From NCBI GenBank assembly GCA_936450465.1, contig OW388291.1:30976656-31040655 (forward strand): a stretch of 64,000 bases of DNA, read 5' to 3'. The translations under genes were made by a program, and so were the position numbers. This DNA comes from Gibbula magus (taxonomy: Eukaryota > Mollusca > Gastropoda > Trochida > Trochidae). The notes beneath the pieces are model-generated. The model saw nothing but the letters and a program-made list of their open reading frames with translations, did not search any database and was not told where the DNA came from. The first letter of the stretch is position 1; every line of letters starts with the position of its first letter. This document shows, piece by piece, positions 10,481-21,400 of the stretch.

Positions 10481-12566
10481 CGATTCCGGACAGTGGCCAA
10501 GCCACCCACTGAATCCTGGGATTCGGGTGCGGTGCCCCTTCCTGAAATAGTATGTCTCGTCTCGAGGGTAACAGTACAGGAGGCTGTACGAGAAACCTGA
10601 GAACGGACGGGAACCAACTCTGAGCCGTCCAAAGTGGTGCCACTAGCACTAGGAGGCGAGCTGGTTGATTGGTCAACTGAGAAAGAACCCTGGGGATCAG
10701 AGGAACTGGAGGGAACGCCCACAGCACTCTGCCCGACCAGTCGATCGCGAAGGCGTCTCTGGCTAGAGCCCTTGGATCTGGTATTCTTGAGCAGAACACA
10801 GGTATCTGATTCGTCATCCCTGACGCAAACAGATCCACCTGGAACGACCCGAACAACAGGGAGATAGTTCCGAATATCCCCCGGTCGAGCATCCACTCGT
10901 GAGGTGTTAGGATGCGCCGAGACAAGGCGTCCGCACGGACGTTGTCCACTCCCGGGAGATAAACAGGAACCACCTGAATGCTGAACTGGTCGCACCACAG
11001 TAGGAACTGCCACGACTCCTGAAGGAGAGATGGAGACACTGTGCCGCCCTGTTTCAGAATGTACGACAGGGCTGTCTGGTTGTCCATTTCTAGACGAACC
11101 ACAAGCCCCTCGATCCGCTCCTTGAAGCACTCGAACACACGTCGAGCTGCTCTGAGCTCTAGCACGTTGATGTGCAATTTCGACTCCTCCTGAGACCAAA
11201 GGCCCGAGGCTGTCAGGTCTTCCAGGACACCCCCCCAGCCTGATAGGGAGGCGTCTGTCTGGACGGTGACCGAAGGCGTTGGAAGCTCTAGCGGTAGACC
11301 CTTGAGAAGGTTGCTCTCGGAAACCCACCACCGAAGGTGCTCTAGCACCCAAACCGGTGTGGTTAGAACCTTCTCGAAGCTGTCCGAGTGTGACCACATT
11401 CGTGCCAGCGCTTGCTGAACCGGTCTCATACTCAAGCGAGCTCTCCAAACCACGTCCACTGTCGACGCCATGTGCCCCAGCAACTGAAGCCAAGTCCTGG
11501 CCGTGTGGGTGGGCGACTGAAGGAACAAGTGGACTGCCCCGATCACTCTGGACACCCTGTCCGGGGCCAGGGATACAGAACCGGAGGCCGTATCGAACCT
11601 TGCGCCCAGAAACACCAGGTCCTGCCTGGGGGCGATGTCTGACTTCTTCAGGTTGATGATCCAACCCAGCTTGAGCAAGATGTCTAACACCTGCTGGGTG
11701 GCCTCCTGATTCAGTTCTCGAGACAAGGCTCTTATCAGCCAATCGTCCAGGTACGGATGACAACACGTGCCCCGTGACCTGGCGGCCTGTGCCGGTACCA
11801 ACATCAGTTTGGTAAACACCCTCGGCGCAGTTGAAATGCCGAAGGGAAGTACCCGGAACTGGTAACACGTCCCGTCGAAAGAGAACCGAAGAAACTCCTT
11901 GAACTCGGGGTGCATTGGAACATGGAGATAAGCATCTTTGAGATCTATTGACGACAGCCAATCTCCCGTCTCTACTGACGCTATGACCGATCTCAAGGTT
12001 TCCATCTTGAACGTTGGAACCTGTAGACTGCGATTCAAATATTTCAGATTGAGAATCGGTCTGAACCCTCCGTCCTTCTTGGGCACCAGGAAGTAGGTCG
12101 AGTAATAACCGCTCTCTTCCTGACCCTTCGGAACTACCTCGATGGCTGCTTTGTCTATTAAAGCTTGCACCTCGGCACGAAGGACTTCCGCCTTCTCGGG
12201 CAACTCGGGCACCTTCGTGTGCCGTATCCCGGAGAAAGTCGGTGGGTCGTACTTCCAAAGTGGTAAGTGGCCCTCCCTGAGTGTGGACAGGACCCAGGTA
12301 TTCGAGGTGACTTTCTCCCACTCTGAGACGAAGTGAGATAGTCTGCCCCCCACTGGAAGATCTTTGGAAAGACAGTGTACCCCCGTCTCCGGCAGCATTC
12401 GAGCTGCTGGACTTTTGGGTGGTAACACGGGCTTCGGAGAACCTAGGTTTGCTTGTTTTGCCTGCCTCGGTTCCGAAAATTCCGCTGGCCCTTTTGGCCC
12501 CCACGGAAGTGCCCTTTCTTTCCCTTCCCCTTGAATCTCTTCTTGTTGCCCATAGGGCCATTCCAA
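10329..12566 (-). CDS. DIRS reverse transcriptase / RNase H / methyltransferase-like ORF
   Basis: 745 codons, intact. Residues ~150-330 are the reverse transcriptase: FLVPKKDGGFRPILN, palm motif SSIDLKDAYLHV, LPFGISTAPRVFTK, and catalytic YLDD at 272-275. Residues ~433-550 are RNase H with TDAS (Asp437), the Glu of VLELRAA (470), MDN (Asp495) and DNVRAD (Asp541). The C-terminal ~190 residues (QVDLFASGMTN, FAIDW, WAFPPVPLIPRVL) resemble the methyltransferase-like domain usual in DIRS polyproteins. The frame overlaps the gag-like ORF by about 124 nt in a different phase. Its first ~60 residues therefore come from sequence that also encodes the basic gag tail. Confidence 0.93.
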   Translation of the reverse strand: MEWPYGQQEEIQGEGKERALPWGPKGPAEFSEPRQAKQANLGSPKPVLPPKSPAARMLPETGVHCLSKDLPVGGRLSHFVSEWEKVTSNTWVLSTLREGHLPLWKYDPPTFSGIRHTKVPELPEKAEVLRAEVQALIDKAAIEVVPKGQEESGYYSTYFLVPKKDGGFRPILNLKYLNRSLQVPTFKMETLRSVIASVETGDWLSSIDLKDAYLHVPMHPEFKEFLRFSFDGTCYQFRVLPFGISTAPRVFTKLMLVPAQAARSRGTCCHPYLDDWLIRALSRELNQEATQQVLDILLKLGWIINLKKSDIAPRQDLVFLGARFDTASGSVSLAPDRVSRVIGAVHLFLQSPTHTARTWLQLLGHMASTVDVVWRARLSMRPVQQALARMWSHSDSFEKVLTTPVWVLEHLRWWVSESNLLKGLPLELPTPSVTVQTDASLSGWGGVLEDLTASGLWSQEESKLHINVLELRAARRVFECFKERIEGLVVRLEMDNQTALSYILKQGGTVSPSLLQESWQFLLWCDQFSIQVVPVYLPGVDNVRADALSRRILTPHEWMLDRGIFGTISLLFGSFQVDLFASGMTNQIPVFCSRIPDPRALARDAFAIDWSGRVLWAFPPVPLIPRVLSQLTNQPARLLVLVAPLWTAQSWFPSVLRFLVQPPVLLPSRRDILFQEGAPHPNPRIQWVAWPLSGIASRRAVFLHELQTQYWLRGGIRQTFNMKIDGPVMRAGVAIEGFSIPFLQI

Positions 12567-14398
12567 GAAGCTTGACCCGAACCCCCCGGCGTGGGGTATA
12601 GGCCATCAAGGGGGGAAAGCCGCACACGCTTTTCTTGCGGAGCTGGTTCCTCGAGGAGCACCTTGGAGTCCTCGAAGGCAACCTTCTGCTCAGCGGCTTC
12701 CTTGACTACGGCCTGCGATCCAGGGAAGAGGGTGGACCCCAACCTGAATGGCAGGTTCTGCAAGGTGAGGCGTGTGGACTGCGAATACTTTGATGTTGCT
12801 AGCCACAGCCGGCGCATCCCCATGACTGCGCCCATCATCTGACTCGAGGCACTCCTGATTGAGTCCCGAGCCAGATAACTCGATACCTCCGCCAACTGCT
12901 TCTGGAACGTGGACACCTTGGTGCCCAGTTCCTGCACTTCTGCCAGGTCCTTAGCCTGCATAGCAGCAAGGTAGGCCCCGTGTACTGCTACCCTTAGTTG
13001 TTGGGCTCCGTTCCGGTATGTGTCCTCATGGGCACGGAACTCGGCCTTCAACATGGCAGCCTGTGACAGAAATGGAGGCAGTCGCCGGCCCTGTTTGCCT
13101 ACAGAAGGCTGCGCCTGAGCGCCGGACAGGGTGACGGAGGTCAGGACGCAATCGTCCACAACCGGAAGGTCGAAGAGACCATCCTCTCCCAACTGGTACC
13201 TCTTGTTGAGTTCAGGCAAATCAGCCTTCGTACGGGCACCAGATAGAAGAGGATTGATCGCCTCAACCAACAAGCTGTCGATGATGCGGAGCCTGGTCGC
13301 CGGAGGCTTGCTGGGAGCAAAAGCCTCCCCCGGAAGCCGGAACTCCTCGGTGACCTGCTCCGGGACGGGAACGAGCGTCTGCGGGATAGCGATCGCTATT
13401 CGGTCACGCGTCTCCTTCAGAAGCTCGGCGAGCGAGACAGCACGGCCGGATTCCTCATCCTCCTCCTCTGAATAGTCGGAGTCCTCCTCCTCCGGATCCC
13501 CGGCACCGGAGCCACTAAGCTGTGACCCGGTGTCCGAAGCCCGATCTCGGATTGTCCGTTTGAGAGGGATGCGGAACCCAGCGCTGCTCACCCGGGGCTG
13601 CGACTGCACCGGCGCCGAAGCACCGGTGACCGTGGCCTTGGGGTTACCTGTGCCCCTCGACGTGCTCGGCACCGGAGTACCTTGCACCGACGAGGGGGCT
13701 TTGGTTACTTGCGTACGAGGCAGAGCCGGAGCAGTCTCTCGGATGCCTGCGTCGGGAGCCACTACCTTGCCGGGGCCTGCGCCCGGTTCAGTAGTGCCCC
13801 CGAGGTCATTACCCGCACGAGTGCCGGTTGACCCTTGGACATCAGGGTCCGGCAGGGCGACGACGGTCAACTCCTTACGGAGCTGAGCCATCATCGTCCC
13901 CACCATCCCCGTCATCTGCCCCTGGATTATGGCAGTGATAGCTGCCGCGTCCAGATTAGGGTTAGTGTTAGATTTAGGTTTAGGAACATGCAAGTGTGCT
14001 TGAGGTGAAAGAACTGGAGGGGGCGTAGAACCCCCCGCAGCAGGTGACCCCACCTCCATATCCACCTCATCCGATGAGGAAGAGGGGATAGGAGGGGAGT
14101 GCACCTTCTTACCCTTACCCTTGCCCTTACTCCTCTTTTCTTTAGAGGGAGGGATAGCACCTTTAATTTCCTGCCCTGCCTTCTGCAGGTTCCTATAGAA
14201 GAGCATGTCGATACCTCGCTCCTTCTTGGCCCTCGGGGTGAAAGCGATGCACAGCTTACAGGTGGTGTCGTCGTGCTCATCCTCGACAAGACAAGGCAGA
14301 CACCTGTTATGCTTGTCGGCAGGGGGAATGCGGGTCTTGCACCCCACACATTCGGTGAAAGACTGCAAGTCAAACACAGAATGTTTAGGGGTGTGCAT
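12443..14398 (-). CDS. DIRS gag-like protein (ORF1)
   Basis: 651 codons from an ATG at 14398. The N-terminus has paired cysteines (CVGCKTR, CLPCLVED, CKLC) that could bind zinc. A lysine-rich stretch (KEKRSKGKGKGKK) and a long Pro/Gly/Ser-rich, presumably disordered middle follow, then an acidic Glu/Asp/Ser run (EEEDSDYSEEEDEES). The last third is more regular (LNKRYQLGEDGLFDLPVVDD). The tail is Arg/Gly/Lys-rich (RFKGKGKKGHFRGGQKG), suited to nucleic-acid binding. This layout fits the poorly conserved first ORF of DIRS elements; I assign it from position and composition rather than homology. Confidence 0.85.
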   Translation of the reverse strand: MHTPKHSVFDLQSFTECVGCKTRIPPADKHNRCLPCLVEDEHDDTTCKLCIAFTPRAKKERGIDMLFYRNLQKAGQEIKGAIPPSKEKRSKGKGKGKKVHSPPIPSSSSDEVDMEVGSPAAGGSTPPPVLSPQAHLHVPKPKSNTNPNLDAAAITAIIQGQMTGMVGTMMAQLRKELTVVALPDPDVQGSTGTRAGNDLGGTTEPGAGPGKVVAPDAGIRETAPALPRTQVTKAPSSVQGTPVPSTSRGTGNPKATVTGASAPVQSQPRVSSAGFRIPLKRTIRDRASDTGSQLSGSGAGDPEEEDSDYSEEEDEESGRAVSLAELLKETRDRIAIAIPQTLVPVPEQVTEEFRLPGEAFAPSKPPATRLRIIDSLLVEAINPLLSGARTKADLPELNKRYQLGEDGLFDLPVVDDCVLTSVTLSGAQAQPSVGKQGRRLPPFLSQAAMLKAEFRAHEDTYRNGAQQLRVAVHGAYLAAMQAKDLAEVQELGTKVSTFQKQLAEVSSYLARDSIRSASSQMMGAVMGMRRLWLATSKYSQSTRLTLQNLPFRLGSTLFPGSQAVVKEAAEQKVAFEDSKVLLEEPAPQEKRVRLSPLDGLYPTPGGSGQASWNGPMGNKKRFKGKGKKGHFRGGQKGQRNFRNRGRQNKQT

Positions 14399-14945
14399 GT
14401 GTGTAAGTGCAATGTTTATGTTTCATAAATGTGCATCATACAAACAAAACGCAGAGGCGATACTATAATAACTAAGCACTAGGCAAGTAATGAATAGTAA
14501 GCCACTGAAAGAAATAAAGCATGAATATTCCTAGTACATGCTTGCCGACTGAGACGATGACCCCGAGAATGAAAAAATTCAAACAGGGAGAAATCCTCGT
14601 CAGTAAAGTGCTGCCCTACAATGCGAAGCACGATAAAGAACCTTCAAAACAATCAAATCTCAATACAAGAATAGCAAAGTACTAACACATTGCATTTTGT
14701 TTGAGATCCGCCATTTTGAGCGTTTTCCATCCGCCATTACTCGTTCAATTCGAAGCACGTGCGAATTGAAAAACGAAGTTACAACGCGACAAAAACCATA
14801 TAAGTAACCTAAACATTCGCCTCTACGAATAAAAAGGGGTTACCACACATACAGTACTCTTTGTCTTGTCCATTTTCTCAAGTGGAAACTTATTTCAAAG
14901 TCAAAAAACTTTCGGAGCAGAAGAACGTCTTGCTTGCTCGATGAC
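14399..14945 (-). other. DIRS 5' untranslated leader
   Basis: Between the inverted terminal repeat and the gag-like ATG lies 547 nt without a convincing ORF. It should contain the element's promoter, but I see no clear TATA box. Confidence 0.5.
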
Positions 14946-15151
14946 AGATTGATAAGTGGCGAGATTAGAGTTACATCCCTTGGTTTGCACTGGGATGGGG
15001 CTCTACACAGGGTGGTCACACGTTCGGAAAACACTTATTTTGTGTTTTTTGAACTTATTTTTACTGTTATTTTTAAAAATTAAGTTACAACCTGTCATCA
15101 AGTTAAAAATTAGGATTTTTATGCTATATGTACCCCAAGGAGGATCCCTTC
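14946..15151. repeat. DIRS inverted terminal repeat (5' side of the element)
   Basis: 206 bp, near-exact reverse complement of 8684-8889. Twelve further nucleotides (to 15163, ending AAAGAATC) complete the terminus and are copied in the internal complementary region. Confidence 0.93.
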
Positions 15152-15352
15152 TGAAAAAGAATCCAAACTCCTTCAATAATATTCAGTTACTACATGGAAA
15201 ATCATTCCACAGATGATATGATAAAGTTTTTTTAGTTTTATTGAGAACAATTCTGCATCTTATACCGATGCGACAATTCATGAAAAAATAAGCATTGTCC
15301 CTAGCACTGTAGAACTGTTGATCACAAGTAAGAAAGGTTGTGCTACACTCAC

Positions 15353-15410
15353 TTGTGTGATCTTGGAAACGTTCTACGTATTGGAGACGCTGTGCTGCCA
15401 TGTTCTTAGC
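15353..15410 (-). CDS. MRPS5: MRPS5 exon 8, last one found
   Basis: 58 nt. Acceptor caacag, donor gtgagt, ends in phase 1. Encodes AKNMAAQRLQYVERFQDHT. The following exon should encode the YHD...GYGL part of uS5 and is not seen in the window. Confidence 0.9.
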
Positions 15411-18400
15411 CTGTTGGGACAAACGAACATGGAAATTTGAAAAAAATGTGAATAAAAATTATTTTTTCTATAAATAATTGGGCACTGTGATTTTACATCG
15501 TATGAGATCAAACAGAGAAATTGTTTCGGATTGAATTCATTTGAAGTTGTTTACTTTGAGTCTTTAATCATTTCTAGGGTTGTTCAACCAATCAGATGAT
15601 TAGTAAACCTCTGCTTCGTCCAGGCCTCAAGTATGTGCTAAATGGAATTGTTTAAAGTATTGCACTAACAACATAACAGTATACTTCCCTTACGAAGTAC
15701 CAAGGGTTCTTGTTGGCAACTGCCTCAATATAGCAATCAATTTGGCAGCATTTGCTCCCTATTTTTTCAAATTGTTCCCTGTAACTCAGAGTTAATTCAG
15801 TGTCTGCTTGAAAATTCTATATCTTTTCGAAATACAACCATTATTACATTTTATTCAAATTGGAAATGGTTTTTAGCTAGCTAAAAGTTTCCTCCTTCTA
15901 TACTCATTAATATAAGTAATTTTAGTAACCTAATTATTGTAACCTTGAAATTTTAATTTGCTCCTGTCTGCTCATTTTTAGGTATTTGATATAAAATCTA
16001 AAATTAACAAAGGTTAAAGACAGGCATAATGATGGACGGATAATAAACCACCTAACTGTCATATTTTAGGGTTCATGAGCTGAATTTAAATTTATGTTTT
16101 TTATTTCTCACCTTTCTTATTGCTGCTTTCCCGTTTGGAGCTTTAGCCAGACCAAAACCTGAAAAGTTAGTAAAGATACTTTAAATGTAGTACTGAATAG
16201 ATCATGATGAAAGCACTCTCACACTCTCTAACTGTAATAATTCCGGGGAAAATGGACGGAAGTCTTTTCTTCTAACATGGCAATGTTCACTAAGTACCAT
16301 TTAAGAAGCAATTTTGATGTTTTCAATAGTTTTTATATTCAATTCAGAAGCTGGTAATTCATATATTACATAGACAAGAATTAACACTTTGTCATCCCAC
16401 GCCATATATTTTCAACCTTCTCCTTATGTCTTAGATATAAGAATTTACATGTATACATAGCAAAATGTTATGAAACAAGCAGACAGAGTCGGCCATATAT
16501 CCCGCCATGTAGGAATTTTGAATATATTTATGCAATTTGAATTAATAATGCATTTACTTTCTTGAAAATTGTTATAACTCAAGACTCTTAAGTGATAGTT
16601 CTAACCTGAACACGTTGATAAATGTATATGTATTGTATCGCAACCGCTCTGTATCGTTACACCTCTAGACGTCGCTCAGGAAGAATATTGAATAGTTTTG
16701 AAGTTTGAGGTCGGAATATAAAACCAAGAAGAGGGAAAACTAAGTCAAGCCTGTTTGCATTCGTAAACATAAAAAAAATACTCTCAAATTTCTATATAGC
16801 AAAGGCACATCTAGACTACTTGGTTGATACCTGTACAAAGTTTCAGCAAAATATATTGAATAGTTTTGAAGTTTGAGGCCGGAATGGAGAGCCCGAACGC
16901 ACAGACGAACAGACGGACGGAGCTCATTTCTATATCCCCCCCCAACTTCGTTGTGGCGGGGGATAGTTAGAATACAAAATCACAAAATTAATTGATCATG
17001 TTGGCCATTTGATTGTGATCACAGACTATGTGCACTGAAGGAACATATAAGAATTCCCTAGTAAAAAACAAAAGTATGCTTCTAGTAATAGTTGCACATT
17101 TCTCATTTTGAACTCCACCAAGGGCAATCAAGCCTCACACCAAATTTGGTTATTCTATCTTAAACAGTTTCTGAGAAAAGCCATCCCTTTTAAAGATGAG
17201 TCCAAAAATCAAATCAAGGGCAATAACTCTGGTTCAAGGTATTTATGTCCTCAAGCCGCACACCAAATGTGGTTATCTTATCTAAGACAGTTTCTGAGAA
17301 AAGCTGACCCCTTTCAAGCTACCAGTTTAAACAAATGAAACAAGGGCAGTAACTCCTGAAAAAATAATTGACTGCTTATCATCTTTTAACTTCATCAAGA
17401 TATTTATATGTATATGTACTCATGCCTCACCAGAATTTGATTATCCTCTCTCATACAATCTCTGAAAAAAGCTGTCCCCTTTATCTCAGAGAGAGAGAGA
17501 ACTCAAACTTATATACTTCGTGACCGGGAAGAATTAGGAAATCCTACCATACCTGCCAAACCATTTTTGTTTCCGACGACAACAAAAGCACTAAACCGGA
17601 TCTTCTTTCCTAGATTGCCAGTCATGTTTGTCACCATTTTAAACTGAAAGTGAAAAAAAACTATTTATCTGTATAATATTTGATAATTCTTTCATGGTAC
17701 CAATTCACATAAAAGGCATTCGATTATATTGTTCAGTACTACTAGCATCATTTAAAAACAGTTCTGATGATCTCTTATAATTAGTTTTAATAATATAAAA
17801 TCTCATAATACCATCTATTTTCAATTACAACTTTCCGCCGTTTAAGTCACAGAAAACTCAAAAGAACATACCTCCAGTAACTTTGAATTAAAGCCTTCAA
17901 ATGAATCTGAAATGATAATAAATATAATGTCTTATTTTATCAGGTACTGAACATATCATGCGAAAATGGCGCATTTCATTTCATAAGATATATACCTGAC
18001 AACTGAAAAGAAGATTTTCAAAGAAAAACAAACATACCATAGTACATATACAGATACAGAGACTTATCTAGTATGGTACACTTATTTGAAGCTATGCCCT
18101 GAATACAACATCGATCTCATTTAAATAAGGTTAAACATAATACTTGTACCTTGCTGCATTTCTGATCTGTGTACTCCACCATAGAGGTCATATCAGGTGA
18201 CCTTTTACTCCAGCCAATCAGCAACGAGGCTATAAAGTCATTAGACTGACTTGAGGTGATATACGAAACACCACATTCAATGCCATATCTAAAAAGGCCT
18301 CTGATTGGTGGGGTAATATTCAGATTGACAAACGAGGTGTCAGTGTTACATTCGAAAATTAGAAAATTGCAGTACCTAAATTTTTCTAAAACAAAAATAC

Positions 18401-21400
18401 GGGGGAAGTATGCCTATGTCTAAAAGGCTAGGGAAACTTGGTTGACAGCTACATGGTAACAACACAAGCGACTACTCACAGTCTCCAACCGGGTCTGGAG
18501 GTCCAAAACTTGTCCCGGTCATCTTGCTTCCTGTCCAACCTCGCTGGAGCGGCGGCAACTTATACGATCGGAATTTGACACCTCCATCCCGACTCTCTGC
18601 GATCCTCTCTAGTCTTTGAGGGTCTGGGGGCAGCTGCCTCATCTTGACAAGTTCCTTGCCCTTGATAACAGGAGCATTCAGACCTGGCCACACCATGTTG
18701 GATTCACCTGTAACATAAACCTCATCTTGAGTATGTTTAATAATAAATTAATAGAGAAACAAAGCTGGGAGCACAAGAACCCCAAGTATTTGTCCGATTG
18801 AGTTTAAATGTAAGCGTATATACGAAAGATGGATATTATCATCCAGATCTGCATTTCACATGAGATGGTCTTGAAAATAATGACATCGTCTAAATGATCT
18901 ATTAACAATGAAAAAACTTGTCAAATATCGAATGCCAACCGCTGATCAATTGAGAAATTATGACCATATATAAAATTTTAGAAGGCAAAAGAATTTGACA
19001 TTATTTGTCTGAAAGGGCAATCAATTTGAATTTATTACTCGCCCGTTGAAGATATCGCAGTTTAATAAATCTACAATGTTATTACACATTGTGTAATAAC
19101 ATCGCGTGCTGCGGATTGACGTGGCGTCATAATGGCAAAAATATGACGTCACAATGTCAGCACCGCGGTCGCAATGGAGTGTGTCCAATTTATCGACGAG
19201 TTTGTGGAATTCAGTGGCATTTAAATCAGTGAGTAATAAATAAAAGACTAAACTTGTTTCCGTTTAATAACATATTTATGAAACTCGTGAGATGGTATTT
19301 GCATTTATCTCGCTATTGCTCGTTAAATACAAACCACTCACTCGTTTCATAAATATGTTATTAAACAGAACGTCGTTTAGTATTCTCTATATATTTATCT
19401 GGTTCACCCCTAAAAAGCATCATGTGTATGACTGATGTATGTTCACAGCATTTGTAAGTCTTTAGAAAGATTAATAAAAAAACTTTGGGAGGAGTTGATT
19501 TCACAACCCATTACGCTATTTGGGATGGATGGACAGTCTGTACCATGACAAGAGCTCCCTTAAGTTTCATCTGGGAGTTAAATATTATATTGGGATGTTT
19601 TAGATATAGCCCTTAATATGGCTTTGAGATGACCCTTCATGTTCCACTGTTTACAGTAGTGAAGGTATCTTTGTGCCAAGTGATATTTAGGCTATTCATC
19701 ATCTTAATTAGGTTACAAGTTCAGAAGCTCTCTATAGCATATAAAATTTATTTTGATTATGTTATTAAAATATAATTTTACTGGTGGTTTATAAATTCAG
19801 CCGAATGGTAAGTTTTTAACTATCCAAATGCATTCTTTATATTCTACATTTGTTTTCTATATCAACCTTTCAACAGTGTTCAAAACAATTCCATAGCAGC
19901 TTGAATTCAGGAAACACAAAATATTTGAAAGGACCAATCTGACAGGTATTGGATAAATGAATAAATAGGTAAATAAGCAGGCAAAGGATGATATTGTGTT
20001 TGACTTACCCTCTCCGATTCGCTGCCCCCTGTTGAGGTTTACCCTTCGTCTCCCCCCTCTCAGCTTCGCTCGTCCTCTTTTCCGTCCGGCATTACTCACT
20101 CCAAATACTCCGTCCCATAGATTGTCTGCACTCACTGTCAGCAGTAAACATAGCATATAACATCGTTCAAAAACATTATGATGGAATCTGAAATTCAGAA
20201 TTTAAATCCTAATGCCTAATTTTTTGTTGCTACATATATGTGTTTCCATATAGATGTGAGGTGAGTTTTAACGCCGCTGTTATTTCACTTATATCGCGTT
20301 GCAAGTATTATTGCAGGGAGAAAGCCTGCAACGCCATGTGGCTAAGCATTGTGGTTAAACCTGCGAGCATCGACTGGAACTAGCGAACCATGGGTGGTTC
20401 TACGCTGAAATTCAGTGTAGCATTGCACCCAAACCTCACTGCATGTAGAACAGTTCTCAACTGCAGACATCCTAATAGATATTTCTTCATGTGCATACAT
20501 CAGTTTGTATGTCCTTGAGTAATTTCAACTTTGTAGTACTGTATTATCATTTGTAAATGCCATTTTCAGGTTACAGATACACAAAAATCTCATGATACAC
20601 ATGGTATATAATATTCATCCCGATTTTAATTTTCTTCTTGTAACAGCATATCATATTTCTTTATTACATTAAAGGATGGATGAAATGACATATGGTCCAA
20701 ATCGGATTCATTAAAATGGGATGTCAATTTGACAATTGCTCGATTTTAAATTTCTGAAATCGGTCCATAAATTACTTATATACGGCTTTTTAAAAAACCG
20801 CCTGATTTAGCCCCGGCGACCAGAATGAAAGTCTGCGGGGGTGTGACCCGTGAAGGGATGACTTCTGTGACGTATGTGGAGGAATTTGATTTACAGCGAT
20901 AGTCACAATTCAACGTAATTTCGCAACATTTTGATTGTTAATTTCACAAAGATATCTTCAATAAACCAACTTAAATTTCCCATATATCGAATGTTTAGAT
21001 ATCCAACTAGGTAATTCCGCAGATGACAATTACACAATTATTACATAAACATGTCTTTTTGGCGATGTAATACACCTCATAAATTCATTTAGCTGCAGTG
21101 ATAATTATCATTAATTAATTAACGAGACATCGGCGGAGAAGCTATCTAGCCGCCCCGTCTATCGCTTATCACAGTCACGCCTCAGTGAGCATTTTCGAAA
21201 GGATTCGCCGAACAAATTGCGATAGTGTTAAAATGGGTGAATTAAAATCGTCTTAATTATCAATTGCAAGTGTATATTGTCTCGATTTTATGCTCAATTG
21301 ATTCCGATATACAATATACGTAGAGGTAATCATCTGTCATTCTTGAGAAAAATGCATTTCATCTATCCTTTAATGGTGGTAATAGACAATGCATGCCTTT

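Larger units (their letters stand above)
8652..15163 (-). mobile_element. Full-length DIRS-order (tyrosine recombinase) retrotransposon
   Basis: It reads right to left: inverted terminal repeat (14946-15151), untranslated leader, gag-like ORF, RT/RNase H/methyltransferase-like ORF, tyrosine recombinase, internal complementary region (8926-9022), inverted terminal repeat (8684-8889). All three frames are open, each in a different reading frame. The internal complementary region matches the joined outer ends of both termini, which sets the borders at 8652 and 15163. There is no integrase and no target duplication, as known for DIRS elements. It sits about 190 bp past the donor site of MRPS5 exon 8, apparently inside the following intron and in the same orientation as the gene. 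Confidence 0.93.

Noticed and set aside
13131..14468. Plus-strand frames opposite the gag-like ORF
   Set aside because: Shadows caused by low-complexity, GC-rich coding sequence on the minus strand; no domain.
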